Assembly: GCF_007725405.1 (NCBI RefSeq)
Contig: NZ_CP042163.1
Span: 2,356,001 to 2,420,000 of the forward strand
Reading direction: 5' to 3'
Source of the DNA: Shouchella miscanthi
Lineage (GTDB): Bacteria; Bacillota; Bacilli; Bacillales; Bacillaceae_D
DNA length: 64,000 nucleotides
The position numbers were made by a program, and so were the translations under genes. Within the stretch, counting starts at the first letter, position 1. Each line of letters opens with the position of its first letter. This document shows, in pieces, positions 28,435 through 38,253 of the stretch. Under the pieces are notes generated by a model, which worked only from the letters and a program-made list of their open reading frames with translations, was not told the origin of the DNA and did no database searches.

Positions 28435-29385
28435 TTATTTTTGTAAATCAAATGTAAGAGGGTCAATTTTATCGACAACTTTCTGATAGAAATTCCGATA
28501 AAAAAAGCCGTTTAAATCGTGATCACTATAGTAGCGGCTTAATTGTTCTAGCAACGCAGGATACTTGCTTGCATTTTCGAGCCCTTTTACATGAAAATGA
28601 ATGCCATCAAAATCCGAGCCAAAGCCAATATGGGCGATACCACCTAAACTACCAATGTGATCAATGTGAGTTAGTAAGTCTTTGATCGTTGCACCCTTTT
28701 CATCCTTTACAAACTTTGGAAAAAACACTAACCCAATAAAAGCATCTTTTTGAATGAGTGCGGTTAGTTGTTCATTACGCAAATTGCGATCGTGTGGACA
28801 GCAAGCATAGCTATTCGAATGGCTTGCCATTGTCAGGAGAGAGAGATCGACAACATCCCAAAATGCCTGGATACTTAAATGTGATACATCATTTATTACT
28901 TGATAACGATTGTTTAATGCAACAACTTCTTCTCCATAACGGGTTAGTCCAGCTCCTCTTCTTTCACCAATTCCATCGGCACACGCATTTACCCCGTTCC
29001 AAGTGAGTCCAATGGAAATGACACCTTGTTCATAGAGCCAATGCAATTTTCCTATATCGTGACCAACTGCGTCCATTCCTTCAAGGGCAAGAACAGCTCC
29101 AATCTCTCCTTCTTTTAAAAGGTCAATGTCTCTTAAAGAACGAAGGTGAACCATTCGAGGTTCAATTAAGACCCGCTCATAGAAATGGTTGATTTGCTGT
29201 TGAACAACAGAAAATTTATTTTCTTCTGACACTTCATCCGGAACCCATATCGCAAAAAATTGCACTTTAACCCGTCCAGCTTTCAATCGTGTCAAGCTTG
29301 TGTCCAATTCCCCATTTACAAATGAAAGAGACGGGCGTTTCCAAAGCTTCAATAGCGCATCACAATGAGTATCGACTACATTCAT
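28435..29385 (-). CDS. Membrane dipeptidase family (renal dipeptidase-like, M19)
   Basis: A 316-residue zinc metallopeptidase. DTHCD at residues 4-8 holds the first metal ligands, and ALEGMDAVG and ASHSNSYACCPHDRNL further ligands. The FGSDFDGI motif is also typical. It hydrolyses dipeptides. The ATG at 29385 is preceded by AAAGGTGAT. A longer reading adds an unrelated leader. Confidence 0.9.
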   Translation of the reverse strand: MNVVDTHCDALLKLWKRPSLSFVNGELDTSLTRLKAGRVKVQFFAIWVPDEVSEENKFSVVQQQINHFYERVLIEPRMVHLRSLRDIDLLKEGEIGAVLALEGMDAVGHDIGKLHWLYEQGVISIGLTWNGVNACADGIGERRGAGLTRYGEEVVALNNRYQVINDVSHLSIQAFWDVVDLSLLTMASHSNSYACCPHDRNLRNEQLTALIQKDAFIGLVFFPKFVKDEKGATIKDLLTHIDHIGSLGGIAHIGFGSDFDGIHFHVKGLENASKYPALLEQLSRYYSDHDLNGFFYRNFYQKVVDKIDPLTFDLQK

Positions 29386-29459
29386 CGTATCACCTTTCCC
29401 TTTCTTACACATATGATAAACCATCTGAACTCGTTGCTAGCCTTTTAGGAGGGTTATAC

Positions 29460-29879
29460 ATGAAAAACTTGTTTTCAAAAGACCGACAGCAACCGAATTT
29501 ATTAGGCTCTATTGATCAATTTTTCCAACAAACGTTAAACCATTTACCACGACCCTTTACGCAAAGGATTATTCCAGTAAGAGTAGAAGAATCAGTTAAA
29601 GCATACACCATTATTGCTGATTTGCCTGGCATTGAAAAAAACGCCATTCATCTGCGCAGCCATTACCAATCACTTATGATTACAATTGAAGAGAAAGAAC
29701 AAGTGGCGACCTTGGATGAAAAAGGGCATACGCTGTCTGAGCAGCAATCTGTTTCCATTCGTGAGCGGAGTGTTCCAGTACCATTTTCCTTTAGCGAAGC
29801 CGATATCCATGCTCACTATGCAAACGGTCAACTTACAATCACGATTAAAAAGAATGAAAAACCTATTTCGATTGATTAA
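29460..29879 (+). CDS. Hsp20/alpha-crystallin family protein
   Basis: A 139-residue protein with an alpha-crystallin-like domain (about 40-139). VKAYTIIADLPGIEKNAIHL resembles the start of the domain and GQLTITIKK the closing G-x-L-x-I-x-x motif. The C-terminal I-x-I tail is short (ISID). The ATG at 29460 follows TTAGGAGGG. It is co-transcribed with the YppG-type gene 15 bases downstream. Possibly a spore coat-related small heat shock protein, but that is inference. Confidence 0.85.
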   Translation: MKNLFSKDRQQPNLLGSIDQFFQQTLNHLPRPFTQRIIPVRVEESVKAYTIIADLPGIEKNAIHLRSHYQSLMITIEEKEQVATLDEKGHTLSEQQSVSIRERSVPVPFSFSEADIHAHYANGQLTITIKKNEKPISID

Positions 29880-29894
29880 AAAGGAGGAGAAATA

Positions 29895-30185
29895 ATGTTC
29901 CAACAAAGACGACATCCCCACACCATGATGCACCCACCACACGATCAGGTAAGAAGAGGTAGACCACCTCAACATCAGCCGAGATACAATGGTGTACAGC
30001 AAGTTCATCCTTCACAATGGCAAGGACAGCAACCGAAAAAAAGAAGTGCGTGGTCAGCACCATTCACGAATTCAGAGGGACGATTTGATATTTCCAGAAC
30101 CGCGTCTTCTGTTGATCAGTTTGTTAAAACCTTTCAACAGGTGACACCGATCGTGTCCAAAGTCGGTCGCTTTTTTAAACCATAG
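29895..30185 (+). CDS. yppG: YppG-like protein
   Basis: A 96-residue protein. The first half is very rich in Pro, His, Gln and Arg. The second half ends with a short conserved part, FDISRTASSVDQFVKTFQQV followed by GRFFKP, matching the C-terminus of B. subtilis YppG. It may be a coat-associated or surface protein, but the function is unknown. A strong AAGGAGG precedes the ATG. Confidence 0.8.
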   Translation: MFQQRRHPHTMMHPPHDQVRRGRPPQHQPRYNGVQQVHPSQWQGQQPKKRSAWSAPFTNSEGRFDISRTASSVDQFVKTFQQVTPIVSKVGRFFKP

Positions 30186-30221
30186 AGGTAGGGAGTTCCC
30201 TGCCTCTATAGCTAATGATGT

Positions 30222-30533
30222 TTAGCGCTTTTCCTGAGGTTTTACTTTCTGAGCATAAGCAAGTGTGCCTCTTGGCGCGAGTAACTTTAATCCTTGAGCG
30301 TGAACAAAATCGATTTTAATGGTCTGCCCAATCTCTTCTTCAGCCTTGGCATCATAAAGAAATGTTATTCCCTCTATTTCTTTCTTCTGATCTCCTTTCT
30401 GTTCGACTCCCTCTTGTAAGTAAAATTCAATCATCGTACTGCATTCATATGTGTCTCGAGCCACCACTCGAACTGTAGAAAATTGCTTCTCTTTTAAGTG
30501 CGCCGCTGCTTTATCGGTTAGGTTAATCTCCAT
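30222..30533 (-). CDS. HesB-like fold protein (YqkB/YneR group)
   Basis: A 103-residue protein, beginning MEINLTDKAAAHLKEKQFST. A single Cys (YECSTM) and a later DAKAEEEIG region suggest a degenerate iron-sulfur-biogenesis-type fold lacking the cysteine set of IscA. A GAGGTG ribosome site precedes the ATG. It is 9 bases from the EAL gene, with which it probably forms an operon. Confidence 0.65.
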   Translation of the reverse strand: MEINLTDKAAAHLKEKQFSTVRVVARDTYECSTMIEFYLQEGVEQKGDQKKEIEGITFLYDAKAEEEIGQTIKIDFVHAQGLKLLAPRGTLAYAQKVKPQEKR

Positions 30534-30542
30534 TCTCTCACC

Positions 30543-31769
30543 TCATAATAAGTCGTTTTGGTCAAATAAATAACGATACGGAATGTCAATAAAGATGTAG
30601 AGCGCGTCGGACAATGGGTATGAGTAAGTCCGAATCTGCTCGTCTTTATCAATATCTGTATAGAGATCCGATAAAATACCTTTCTTCTCTACATTCATTC
30701 GGACAATGTTTTCAAGAAAATATGGCCTCCAGCTCCAATTCTTCGCCTTGCTCTCCGTCCGTAAATACCAATTGCCACATTCGTCTTTTTCACCGTTACT
30801 TGACTCTTGATACCCGTTTTCATTACAAATATAAACACGGAATGTGTAATTCGTTAACGCGTTTGCAATGGTTAATACCATTCCATCAAGAGACTCGTTT
30901 TGAGGTATTCCTTTTAACACTTGTTTTAACGACGACGTAAGTTCATTTGATAATGTCAACTGTGCTTCTACTTTCTTTCGCTCGAATGCTATAAAATGAT
31001 TCATGTCTTTCATGAGTTGAACTTGCTCTATTGGCTCGTTAGGATTAGAGGGAACCGCTTTTTGCAAATAGCTGCCTTGGTAGTAACGTCCCCCATTTCG
31101 CCATGCATAATTAAGTTGGGCGAAAGACGTAATCCCATTAAATAATAGCGTTGAACCAATTTTCCGTGCCAATGATGAAAGCGAATGGTGAATATCACTA
31201 TACATACTAGGCAAGGCATTTTCTTGTAAAAAGCCACAGCTTACACGGATGACGTTGGGACGAATCTGACTAATAAATTCTAACTGTGAGGTGGTGGTAT
31301 CTTCAGCATCAAGGGCAATTTGGATGCCTAAGCTTTGAATGTACATAATCGTATGCTTTACATCAATTAGTTCTTCTAAAGAGCGATCAAACCCAATAAT
31401 CACAACGATTTGGTGTAAAGACATTCCCTTATCTTTCATTTTCGTTAATCGCGCTAGTAACGTTTCTCCATTATCAACTTCTAATAGTTTGCTATTGTAA
31501 TGAAAGAATAATGTCAAAGGCTCTTCTGTATGGAATTGCGCTTCCAGTGTATCAAATGCTCTGGCTTGCAAGTGATCTTCCATTTCAATTCGATACTCTC
31601 TTGGAATGTCATGATCATCGAAAAACCAAGTTACGTTCATCGGTTTATCGTTTTCAACCCAGTATGCCTCCACTTCGTAACCAATAATTTTCTGTGTGTC
31701 TGCACTAATGATAGGTAAGAAATAAGGAACCACATGGTCTTTATTCATCATAATATCAAGAGGGTCCAC
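30543..31769 (-). CDS. ykuI: EAL-domain protein, YkuI type, catalytically degenerate
   Basis: The protein has 408 residues. An EAL domain (about 1-250) is followed by a PAS-like C-terminal domain. Its match to YkuI is strong near the end: SWRPYFLENIVRMN, LSDLYTDIDKDEQIRTYSYP and FIDIPYRYLFDQNDLL. Against a typical EAL domain several active-site positions are changed: YEVE at 31-34 in place of E-x-L, His at 90 where Asn binds metal, IIG near 124-126 in place of ExT, and RVS at 175-177 in place of KxD. It is probably not a phosphodiesterase and may be a c-di-GMP sensor. The GTG start has AAGGAGG upstream. Confidence 0.85.
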   Translation of the reverse strand: MDPLDIMMNKDHVVPYFLPIISADTQKIIGYEVEAYWVENDKPMNVTWFFDDHDIPREYRIEMEDHLQARAFDTLEAQFHTEEPLTLFFHYNSKLLEVDNGETLLARLTKMKDKGMSLHQIVVIIGFDRSLEELIDVKHTIMYIQSLGIQIALDAEDTTTSQLEFISQIRPNVIRVSCGFLQENALPSMYSDIHHSLSSLARKIGSTLLFNGITSFAQLNYAWRNGGRYYQGSYLQKAVPSNPNEPIEQVQLMKDMNHFIAFERKKVEAQLTLSNELTSSLKQVLKGIPQNESLDGMVLTIANALTNYTFRVYICNENGYQESSNGEKDECGNWYLRTESKAKNWSWRPYFLENIVRMNVEKKGILSDLYTDIDKDEQIRTYSYPLSDALYIFIDIPYRYLFDQNDLL

Positions 31770-31802
31770 AAGATCGCCTCCTTTTTATGAAAGTAAGTGT
31801 TT

Positions 31803-32654
31803 TTAATGATGAACGGAGAGTAAGAAGTGCTTAACTCTCTTATTCACTTGCTTTGGCTTTTCTTCTAAAAGTAAATGACCGCATTGCTTAATAACATGTA
31901 TACGGCTATTATGAAGATCACGATGAAGGGCATAGCTTGTTTCAATGGAGATAAGTGGATCTTCCATCCCCGAAAGAATGAGCACTGGTTGGTGAATCTG
32001 ATGAAGCTGCGCTTGCGACAAATCCCCTTCCCGCTGCCGAGTTAATTGGATTAAACCATTTATAAATAATGGATCTGAAAGCGGCCCTTCATAATTGGCA
32101 ATCATATCCGCGGATAAGCACCGTTTATTGTAAACAGCGTCTTGCAAAAAGAGTCGCACTTGAGGTTTCCGATAGTGCATGACCCAGTTTAAACTTTTTT
32201 CTATCAAAGGAAAATATGTAGCAACTTGAAATGGTTTCTTTACCGGCTTTAAATAGCCAGAACTCGCAAGTAACGAAATACTTATCACTCTGTCGGGCTG
32301 ACGGTAAGCGAGGTAAAGGGCAATTTGACCACCCATCGAATGCCCGAGTACGTGAAACGAATCTACATGTAGTTGGGTCATTAATTCCCCAAGCTGATCC
32401 GCATAAGCGGAAAATGAATAAACGGATCCATTTCCTTTCGAACTGCGACCGAAGCCTGGCAAGTCACAGCAAATAAGATCATACTCTTCACGCAAGGCTG
32501 GAATAACACGGTAAAAACATGTGACTGAAGCGAAAATTCCGTGAATCAGTAACAAGGTTCCTTTTTTTGGCTTTATGCTTTTAAACCATTCATAATAGAT
32601 GCTCGCTTCATGAATGTGCAAATAAGACGCTTGATCTGGTTTACGTTTTGACAT
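31803..32654 (-). CDS. Alpha/beta hydrolase
   Basis: A 283-residue hydrolase of the epoxide hydrolase/haloperoxidase-like group. LLLIHGIFASVTCF supplies the oxyanion region. GHSMGGQ carries the nucleophile Ser, with Asp in LILSGMEDPL and His in QCGHLLLEEKP. The ATG at 32654 follows GGGAG. A GTG nine bases earlier lies inside that site. It lies 51 bases after metA on the same strand. Substrate unknown. Confidence 0.88.
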   Translation of the reverse strand: MSKRKPDQASYLHIHEASIYYEWFKSIKPKKGTLLLIHGIFASVTCFYRVIPALREEYDLICCDLPGFGRSSKGNGSVYSFSAYADQLGELMTQLHVDSFHVLGHSMGGQIALYLAYRQPDRVISISLLASSGYLKPVKKPFQVATYFPLIEKSLNWVMHYRKPQVRLFLQDAVYNKRCLSADMIANYEGPLSDPLFINGLIQLTRQREGDLSQAQLHQIHQPVLILSGMEDPLISIETSYALHRDLHNSRIHVIKQCGHLLLEEKPKQVNKRVKHFLLSVHH

Positions 32655-32705
32655 GTTGATCACTCCCGTACGCTTAGGATGTACGAGAATTGGTAAATCA
32701 AAACG

Positions 32706-33620
32706 TTAAGATTCGTCTAAATGGTAAGGTGTTTCTTGGTATACATAATAATTTAACCAATTTGAAAATAGCAAGTTCGAATGCGCTCTCCACTGAAGAG
32801 GTGGTAACGCTTCAGGGTTTTCATTTGGAAAGTAATTAATTGGCATTTGACATGCCCCACCTTGCTTGATGTCTCGTTCGTATTCTTTCTTCAACGTATG
32901 TGCATCATATTCAGCATGTCCCATTACAAAAATACGTTTTCCATCTTTCGAAGAAGCGATATAAACACCGGCTTCATCCGATGAGCTTAGCACTTCCAAT
33001 TCTGATATTTCCTCTATATCTTGTCGGTGGATCGTCGTATGACGAGAATGAGGAGCAAGAAAATAATCGTCAAAACCACGAAGTAAATTAACGTTTGGGA
33101 CGTTCACCGTATGATTATAAATGCCAAACAGTTTTGTATTTAATGGACGCTTCCGAATTTGGTAATGATGGTAAAGAGCTGCTTGTGCTCCCCAACAAAT
33201 GTGAAGGGTTGATGTCACATTTGTCGTCGTCCAATCTAAGATTGACTTCATCTCGTCCCAGTAGTGGACATCATCGAAAGGCAAAGTCTCTACAGGTGCA
33301 CCCGTAATAATCATGCCATCAAATTTTAGCGATTTAATTTCACTAATCGTTTTATAAAATTGTTGTAAATGTTCTTTTGACGTATTTTTTGGCTGGTGAC
33401 TACTTGGATGTAAAAGGGATACATCTATTTGTAGTGGCGTATTTCCAAGCAGGCGAATCAATTGTGTCTCCGTCTCTTGCTTCGTCGGCATTAAGTTTAA
33501 AATACATATCTTCAGAGGTCGAATATCTTGTTGATAGGCACGTGATTCATCCATCACAAAGATATTTTCTTTTAACAACTTCTCCTTTGCTGGTAAGTGA
33601 TCAGGAATTTTAATTGGCAT
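32706..33620 (-). CDS. metA: Homoserine O-acetyltransferase (MetA family)
   Basis: The protein has 304 residues and acylates homoserine to start methionine synthesis. The nucleophile Cys142 lies in [14 protein letters not shown]. Residue 111, in GAPVE, is Glu. In the family Glu at this position marks acetyl-CoA use and Gly marks succinyl-CoA, so this enzyme is predicted to be an acetyltransferase. The catalytic His/Glu region MGHAEYD is present. No SAM riboswitch or T-box is visible in the short leader. Confidence 0.93.
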   Translation of the reverse strand: MPIKIPDHLPAKEKLLKENIFVMDESRAYQQDIRPLKICILNLMPTKQETETQLIRLLGNTPLQIDVSLLHPSSHQPKNTSKEHLQQFYKTISEIKSLKFDGMIITGAPVETLPFDDVHYWDEMKSILDWTTTNVTSTLHICWGAQAALYHHYQIRKRPLNTKLFGIYNHTVNVPNVNLLRGFDDYFLAPHSRHTTIHRQDIEEISELEVLSSSDEAGVYIASSKDGKRIFVMGHAEYDAHTLKKEYERDIKQGGACQMPINYFPNENPEALPPLQWRAHSNLLFSNWLNYYVYQETPYHLDES

Positions 33621-33722
33621 AAAACGTCTCTCCTAAACGAACCCATCATTTCGATTTTTCATTAATCTTACCGTAAGAATTTTCTAATTTCAACAAATGC
33701 GCTTGTTAAAAAAGAAAAACAA

Positions 33723-33754
33723 GCAAAAAAGCGCATGTGCGCTTTTTTGCTTTG
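33723..33754 (-). terminator. Terminator after the DUF4352-like gene
   Basis: Perfect palindromic stem GCAAAAAAGCGC...GCGCTTTTTTGC (33723-33750), downstream of the gene at 33789. Confidence 0.85.
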
Positions 33755-33788
33755 CCTCCTATTTCAATCTTGCCTAGTCGTACTTGCT

Positions 33789-34256
33789 TTACTCGAGTTC
33801 CAGTGGAAACACTAGTTGTCCACCACGAAAGTGATCACTGTAAACAAACTCAAGCGCTGTATTCTTTGGAACGATAAATGCAATTTCTCCGGAAACAGAG
33901 CGCCCGCTTTCTAATTGTCCACCAATAATTCCTTTTGTTTCAATACGCTCAGCATGACTATATGCATAATGCTCTTCATCGACTAACGTAAGATTGATCG
34001 GCAGGAAGCTAATACTAGATTCTCTCGTGTTCTCTGCTGTTAAATCTACTTTCACTAGTTGCTCTGTATCGCTATGTTCCGAAACACTAACACCATTAAG
34101 TGTAACGTACACTCCATTTAATCCCTGCGTTTCCGATTCATCCTGATGATCGGATGCCGTTGGTTCAGTTGAATCGTTCGTCACACCTAACGTTACGACT
34201 AAAATGATGAGTAAGCATGCAAGTAAGCTTAATAATACAAGGATTTTGCCTTTCAT
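33789..34256 (-). CDS. Membrane-anchored DUF4352-like protein
   Basis: A 155-residue secreted or anchored protein: a basic N-terminus, a hydrophobic segment (about 4-24), a Ser/Thr/acidic linker and an outer domain. The domain has a VKVDLTAENTRESSISFLPI pattern and a closing GEIAFIVPKNTALEFVYSD, as in DUF4352 immunoglobulin-like domains. The ATG at 34256 is preceded by AAGGAGAGGG. Function unknown. Confidence 0.75.
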   Translation of the reverse strand: MKGKILVLLSLLACLLIILVVTLGVTNDSTEPTASDHQDESETQGLNGVYVTLNGVSVSEHSDTEQLVKVDLTAENTRESSISFLPINLTLVDEEHYAYSHAERIETKGIIGGQLESGRSVSGEIAFIVPKNTALEFVYSDHFRGGQLVFPLELE

Positions 34257-34357
34257 TACGTTCCCTCTCCTTAACATATGTACAAATTTCTTTCTCTACC
34301 CTATGCTCGGAACTGGTTAATCATACATATGTTTAGTAAAAGAGTAAATAAGACTTA

Positions 34358-35500
34358 TTACTCCCACCAATGATCATAGATCGTGACTGGTGTTTGTCGT
34401 TTATGTTCTGTCATAGCATAGCGTGACTCTATTTTTTGAGCGATCTCTTGGTCTACTTGCTTTCCTTCCAAGTAATCATCAATTTGCTCATATGAAATGC
34501 CTAATGCTTCTTCATCTGGTAAACCAGGCTTGTCATCTTCCAAGTCAGCCGTCGGGACTTTCGTATAAAGCGATTCTGGTGCTGCTAATGTTTCAAGTAA
34601 CTGCTTTCCTTGGCGCTTCGTTAAACCAAACAGAGGTGCAACATCACACGCACCATCACCAAATTTAGTAAAGAAGCCCGTTACAGCCTCTGCTGCGTGA
34701 TCCGTTCCAATAACAAGAGCACGGTAATGAGCCGCTAGGTCAAACTGCACTTTCATTCGTTCTCGAGCTTTTGTATTTCCCTTTAAGAATGTTGATAATT
34801 GAGACTGTGTCGCTGCTTGAAAAGCTTCAACCGATGCTTCAACAGCACCTTTTATATTCACTGTTAGAACTTGATCTGCTTCAATATAAGAAAGAGCAAG
34901 CTGGGCATCATCTTCATCATGCTGCTCTCCATAAGGCAAGCGAACTGCATAAAATTGATAGCTTTCGTCTTGTTCCTCTTCTCGTAGTTCCGTTACAGCT
35001 AGTTGCGCAAGTTTTGCTGCAAGAGTCGAGTCTTGACCTCCAGATATGCCAAGCACATAGCCTTTTGTTCCCGTTTTGATTGCGTATGATTTAAGGAATT
35101 CAACTCGTTTTCGAATCTCTTCTGTTGGATCAATGGTCTCTTTTGAGAATAAGTCTTTTCGAATACGATCTTGGTTAACGTCCATTTGTGCACACTCCAT
35201 CCGTTTGTTGAATTGAGAAAGCTGTGTTAATAACCCTTCGCTCTGCAAAATGGCTTCTTGCGTCTCCCCTAATAAATCAAAGTGGGAAAGTTCATCTCGC
35301 TGATGAATCCACTCTTTCTTTAAGCCATATTGCTTTCCCCAATGAATTAGTTTCTCTCGATCTTCACAAGCCACTTTTGTTACAGTGTTCGCATTTGGAA
35401 AACGCGCATCGTACCAATAGTGCGTGATAAAAGCAATTTTACCATTTCTAGCTTCCTGTTTCCACTTTGTCAAATCACGTCGGTTAATTCCAAACGCCAT
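34358..35500 (-). CDS. nadE: YneQ-NadE fusion: NAD+ synthetase (ammonia-dependent) with N-terminal YneQ-like domain
   Basis: The protein has 380 residues. Residues 1 to about 104 match B. subtilis YneQ, a separate small protein of unknown function. Residues 106-380 are a complete ammonia-type NAD+ synthetase, which amidates deamido-NAD. It shows the PP-loop [48 protein letters not shown] and the end [16 protein letters not shown]. No stop separates them. GGAG lies nine bases before the Met106 codon (35185), so NadE alone could also be made. It starts at ATG 35500, sharing one base with the thioesterase stop. Normal NadE is about 270 residues. Confidence 0.93.
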   Translation of the reverse strand: MAFGINRRDLTKWKQEARNGKIAFITHYWYDARFPNANTVTKVACEDREKLIHWGKQYGLKKEWIHQRDELSHFDLLGETQEAILQSEGLLTQLSQFNKRMECAQMDVNQDRIRKDLFSKETIDPTEEIRKRVEFLKSYAIKTGTKGYVLGISGGQDSTLAAKLAQLAVTELREEEQDESYQFYAVRLPYGEQHDEDDAQLALSYIEADQVLTVNIKGAVEASVEAFQAATQSQLSTFLKGNTKARERMKVQFDLAAHYRALVIGTDHAAEAVTGFFTKFGDGACDVAPLFGLTKRQGKQLLETLAAPESLYTKVPTADLEDDKPGLPDEEALGISYEQIDDYLEGKQVDQEIAQKIESRYAMTEHKRQTPVTIYDHWWE

Positions 35501-35925
35501 TAACGCTCCTCCATTAGACGGTTATACGTTTCATACCATTCAGGGAATGCTCGCTTAAACGGAACTGGCTTAAAAGTATCCTTTTTCACAATAACGTGGG
35601 TTGTATAACCCGTCACACATACATCATCATGCTGATTTTTAATTTCATATTGGTAAATCGTTTTAACGCCATCATTTAGGGATAGCCACGTTGTAATAGT
35701 TGCTTCATCTCCATAGACGAGAGGCTTTTTATACGTTGCATAAACATCATATACAGGTGCGTAATACCCAGCTCGCTCCATTTCAACATAACTATAGCCA
35801 GCTTCTTGTATAAAAGTGGTTCTTCCTAGTTCAAAAAACTTAATGTAGTTTGCGTGATAAACAACACCCATCATGTCGGTATCCGCGTATTGGGGCGTGA
35901 TAATTTTGCTAACCAAATGTGGCAC
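35500..35925 (-). CDS. yneP: Acyl-CoA thioesterase, YneP type (4HBT)
   Basis: A 141-residue hotdog-fold thioesterase. [23 protein letters not shown] is the 4-hydroxybenzoyl-CoA thioesterase-type motif with the catalytic Asp. It cleaves acyl-CoA thioesters. Its start is GTG with GAGG upstream. Its stop overlaps the start of the YneQ-NadE gene, preserving the yneP-yneQ order of B. subtilis. Confidence 0.9.
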   Translation of the reverse strand: MPHLVSKIITPQYADTDMMGVVYHANYIKFFELGRTTFIQEAGYSYVEMERAGYYAPVYDVYATYKKPLVYGDEATITTWLSLNDGVKTIYQYEIKNQHDDVCVTGYTTHVIVKKDTFKPVPFKRAFPEWYETYNRLMEER

Positions 35926-36035
35926 TGCCTATCCTCACCTTTCTCACTTTCGTCGCTTTTTATACCTTGTCCTAACACTTGGTATTCACTCATAGTATAG
36001 CATAATGACCTCTTAAAAAAGAAGCAAGTGTGCTT

Positions 36036-38243
36036 TTAAGAAAGTGACTTTTCAGGGTCATCATTCACTTTCGTTGAATCCATAAACTGCGTAACATCTT
36101 TTAATTCAATGGTAAGCGCTATATCTGTCTCCTCTGTCGTTCGCAAGGCATGCGCTTGAATGATCTCCTCGAAAAACCAGTCAATATAGCGACCATTCCC
36201 TGAGATCGTTGTTTTTGATAAATGATTTTCTATTGCGTCGAACGCTTCGTCTGACCAAGTATATCCATATGCAGTTAACTTTTGCTTTAACATGTCTGCC
36301 AATTGGCTCGATGTATATGGACGAAATTCGATTTCTTTTCGAATACGTGAGCGCAAACCAGGGTTACTGTTCAGTAACGTTTGAATTTCATTTTGATAGC
36401 CAGCAAATATAAGGACGAGGTTTTCCTCATGTTCTGTCATCGCTTGGGTTAACATCGTAATCGCTTCCTTGCCAAAATCATTCTCTCCGCCTTGAGCAAG
36501 TGCATAGGCTTCATCAATAAAGAGAACTCCACCTAATGCATCTTGAATAACTTGACTTGTTTTAATGGCTGTTTGACCAACATATCCTCCTACTAAATCA
36601 CTTCTAGAAACCGTAACAAGATGACCCCGTTTTAATAACCCAATCTCATTTAAAGCTTCCGCATAAAGAGTGGCAACAGTTGTTTTACCTGTTCCTGGCG
36701 GTCCACTAAATACAGTATGGAGCGGCATCGGCGGTACAGGTAAATTCATGCGCCTACGCGATTCTTTTACTTTTGCGAAAGAAGTCAATTTATTCAACTC
36801 TGCTTTTACCTGTTCAAGACCAACGAGTTGATTAAGCTTTTGTAGCGCTTGTCCTGTTTTCGAGGGTTGCTTTGTTTGCACATGTTGCTCCTCGATTAAA
36901 ACAAAGTCTCGCTCTGTTGTATGATAACCTTGAGATCCTTTTTCAAATATTGCTTTTTTGACTATATCTTCAACAACACGTGCATTCCCAAACGACTGAT
37001 CGATTTCCAATCGCTCTATTTCTGCTTTCACTTTTTGTAGAGCAGCATTTGTGAACACAAAATCAACATCAAGCGCTTTTTTTTCAGCAATTTGTAAGAG
37101 TTCTGATTCCGTATAATTCGGCAAATCAATATGATTTTGCTCAGGAAATCGACTTGCTAGACCAGGGTTAGCACGAATAAACCCTCGCATCTCTTGCGGA
37201 TAGCCTGCTAAAATAACAGCAAATTTTCCTGCATACGTTTCGCTGGTCATAGCTGATACAAGTGTATCAATAACGGCTTGACCATAATCGTTTCCTGACT
37301 GACCCTCACGTTTTAAGCTGTATGCCTCATCGATAAATAACACACCACCTACCGCTCGCTCAATAGCTGCCATCGTTTGCTCTTCTGTTTGACCTACGTA
37401 GCCTGCAACAAGAGAAGCACGGTCCACTTCATACACGGTCGGTTTTTCAAGCATTCCTAATTCGTAGTAAATCGAAGCGAGTAAACGTGCAATGGACGTT
37501 TTACCAGTACCTGGATTCCCTGTTACAACCATATTCAGGTTTAACAGATCGTTGGAAGACAGACCTATTTCTTCCCGATTCTTTTGGTATTTCAAAAAAG
37601 CATAAAGCTTTTTGACTCGACTTTTCACATCAGTCAAACCAATCATTTCTTCCAGCTGAGCCAATGCTGATGTCTGCTTCTCTCCTAGAGCTTCATCCAT
37701 CTCTTTGTTCACTTTGTCTTGTAGCTCATTCACACTATCAAGTTGCTTCTTTAATTGGGCAAACTGACTTTTTGAATAATAATTTCCTTGAAAACTCGCT
37801 AACAATTGCTGACTACTGTCATTTAACTCTTTTATATTGTTTAATAGCATCTTGCCATGTTTTTTTGCAAGAGAGGCTTCCTTCCCTTCTACTTGAGCAA
37901 TCCAGTCTTGACTTCGCGTATTGACCTGCTCCACTTTTTGTTTTTTCACTCGGGCTTGATCTGTTTCTCTAAGCTGGGGCCATGAACGACGAATCCTTTC
38001 GTCTTGAGCCCAAGAAACGAGCAGCTGTTTTTGCGTCAGCTCGTCTAAAAACTTGTTAAAGGAGCCATCATCCTCTAATTCCTGTTTCCATTTCTCTGTA
38101 AATAAATCCATTTCTTGCTTACGTTCAAACCGCAACGAAACAAGTTTAGCTAGTTCATTTCGGTTGTTTTCATCCTCTATATTTTCTAGTCGTTTTCGCC
38201 AAAGTTGTGCTTCTTCTGCTAATTTCTCATTTGTTGTCGCCAT
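36036..38243 (-). CDS. Tandem AAA+ ATPase of the CbxX/CfqX-SpoVK type
   Basis: A 735-residue protein. A charged, largely helical N-terminal part of about 190 residues precedes two CbxX-like AAA+ modules. Module 1 has Walker A TGNPGTGKT (241-249) and Walker B VLFIDEAYSL (301-310). Module 2 has Walker A SGPPGTGKT (513-521) and VLFIDEAYAL. SpoVK has a single module, so this is a double relative. The ATG at 38243 follows AGGAGG. It lies 10 bases after the CopD-type gene, suggesting an operon. Client unknown. Confidence 0.88.
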   Translation of the reverse strand: MATTNEKLAEEAQLWRKRLENIEDENNRNELAKLVSLRFERKQEMDLFTEKWKQELEDDGSFNKFLDELTQKQLLVSWAQDERIRRSWPQLRETDQARVKKQKVEQVNTRSQDWIAQVEGKEASLAKKHGKMLLNNIKELNDSSQQLLASFQGNYYSKSQFAQLKKQLDSVNELQDKVNKEMDEALGEKQTSALAQLEEMIGLTDVKSRVKKLYAFLKYQKNREEIGLSSNDLLNLNMVVTGNPGTGKTSIARLLASIYYELGMLEKPTVYEVDRASLVAGYVGQTEEQTMAAIERAVGGVLFIDEAYSLKREGQSGNDYGQAVIDTLVSAMTSETYAGKFAVILAGYPQEMRGFIRANPGLASRFPEQNHIDLPNYTESELLQIAEKKALDVDFVFTNAALQKVKAEIERLEIDQSFGNARVVEDIVKKAIFEKGSQGYHTTERDFVLIEEQHVQTKQPSKTGQALQKLNQLVGLEQVKAELNKLTSFAKVKESRRRMNLPVPPMPLHTVFSGPPGTGKTTVATLYAEALNEIGLLKRGHLVTVSRSDLVGGYVGQTAIKTSQVIQDALGGVLFIDEAYALAQGGENDFGKEAITMLTQAMTEHEENLVLIFAGYQNEIQTLLNSNPGLRSRIRKEIEFRPYTSSQLADMLKQKLTAYGYTWSDEAFDAIENHLSKTTISGNGRYIDWFFEEIIQAHALRTTEETDIALTIELKDVTQFMDSTKVNDDPEKSLS

Positions 38244-38253
38244 GTCATTCCTC

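Noticed and set aside
33621-33722. SAM riboswitch or T-box before metA
   Set aside because: The leader is too short and shows none of the conserved elements.
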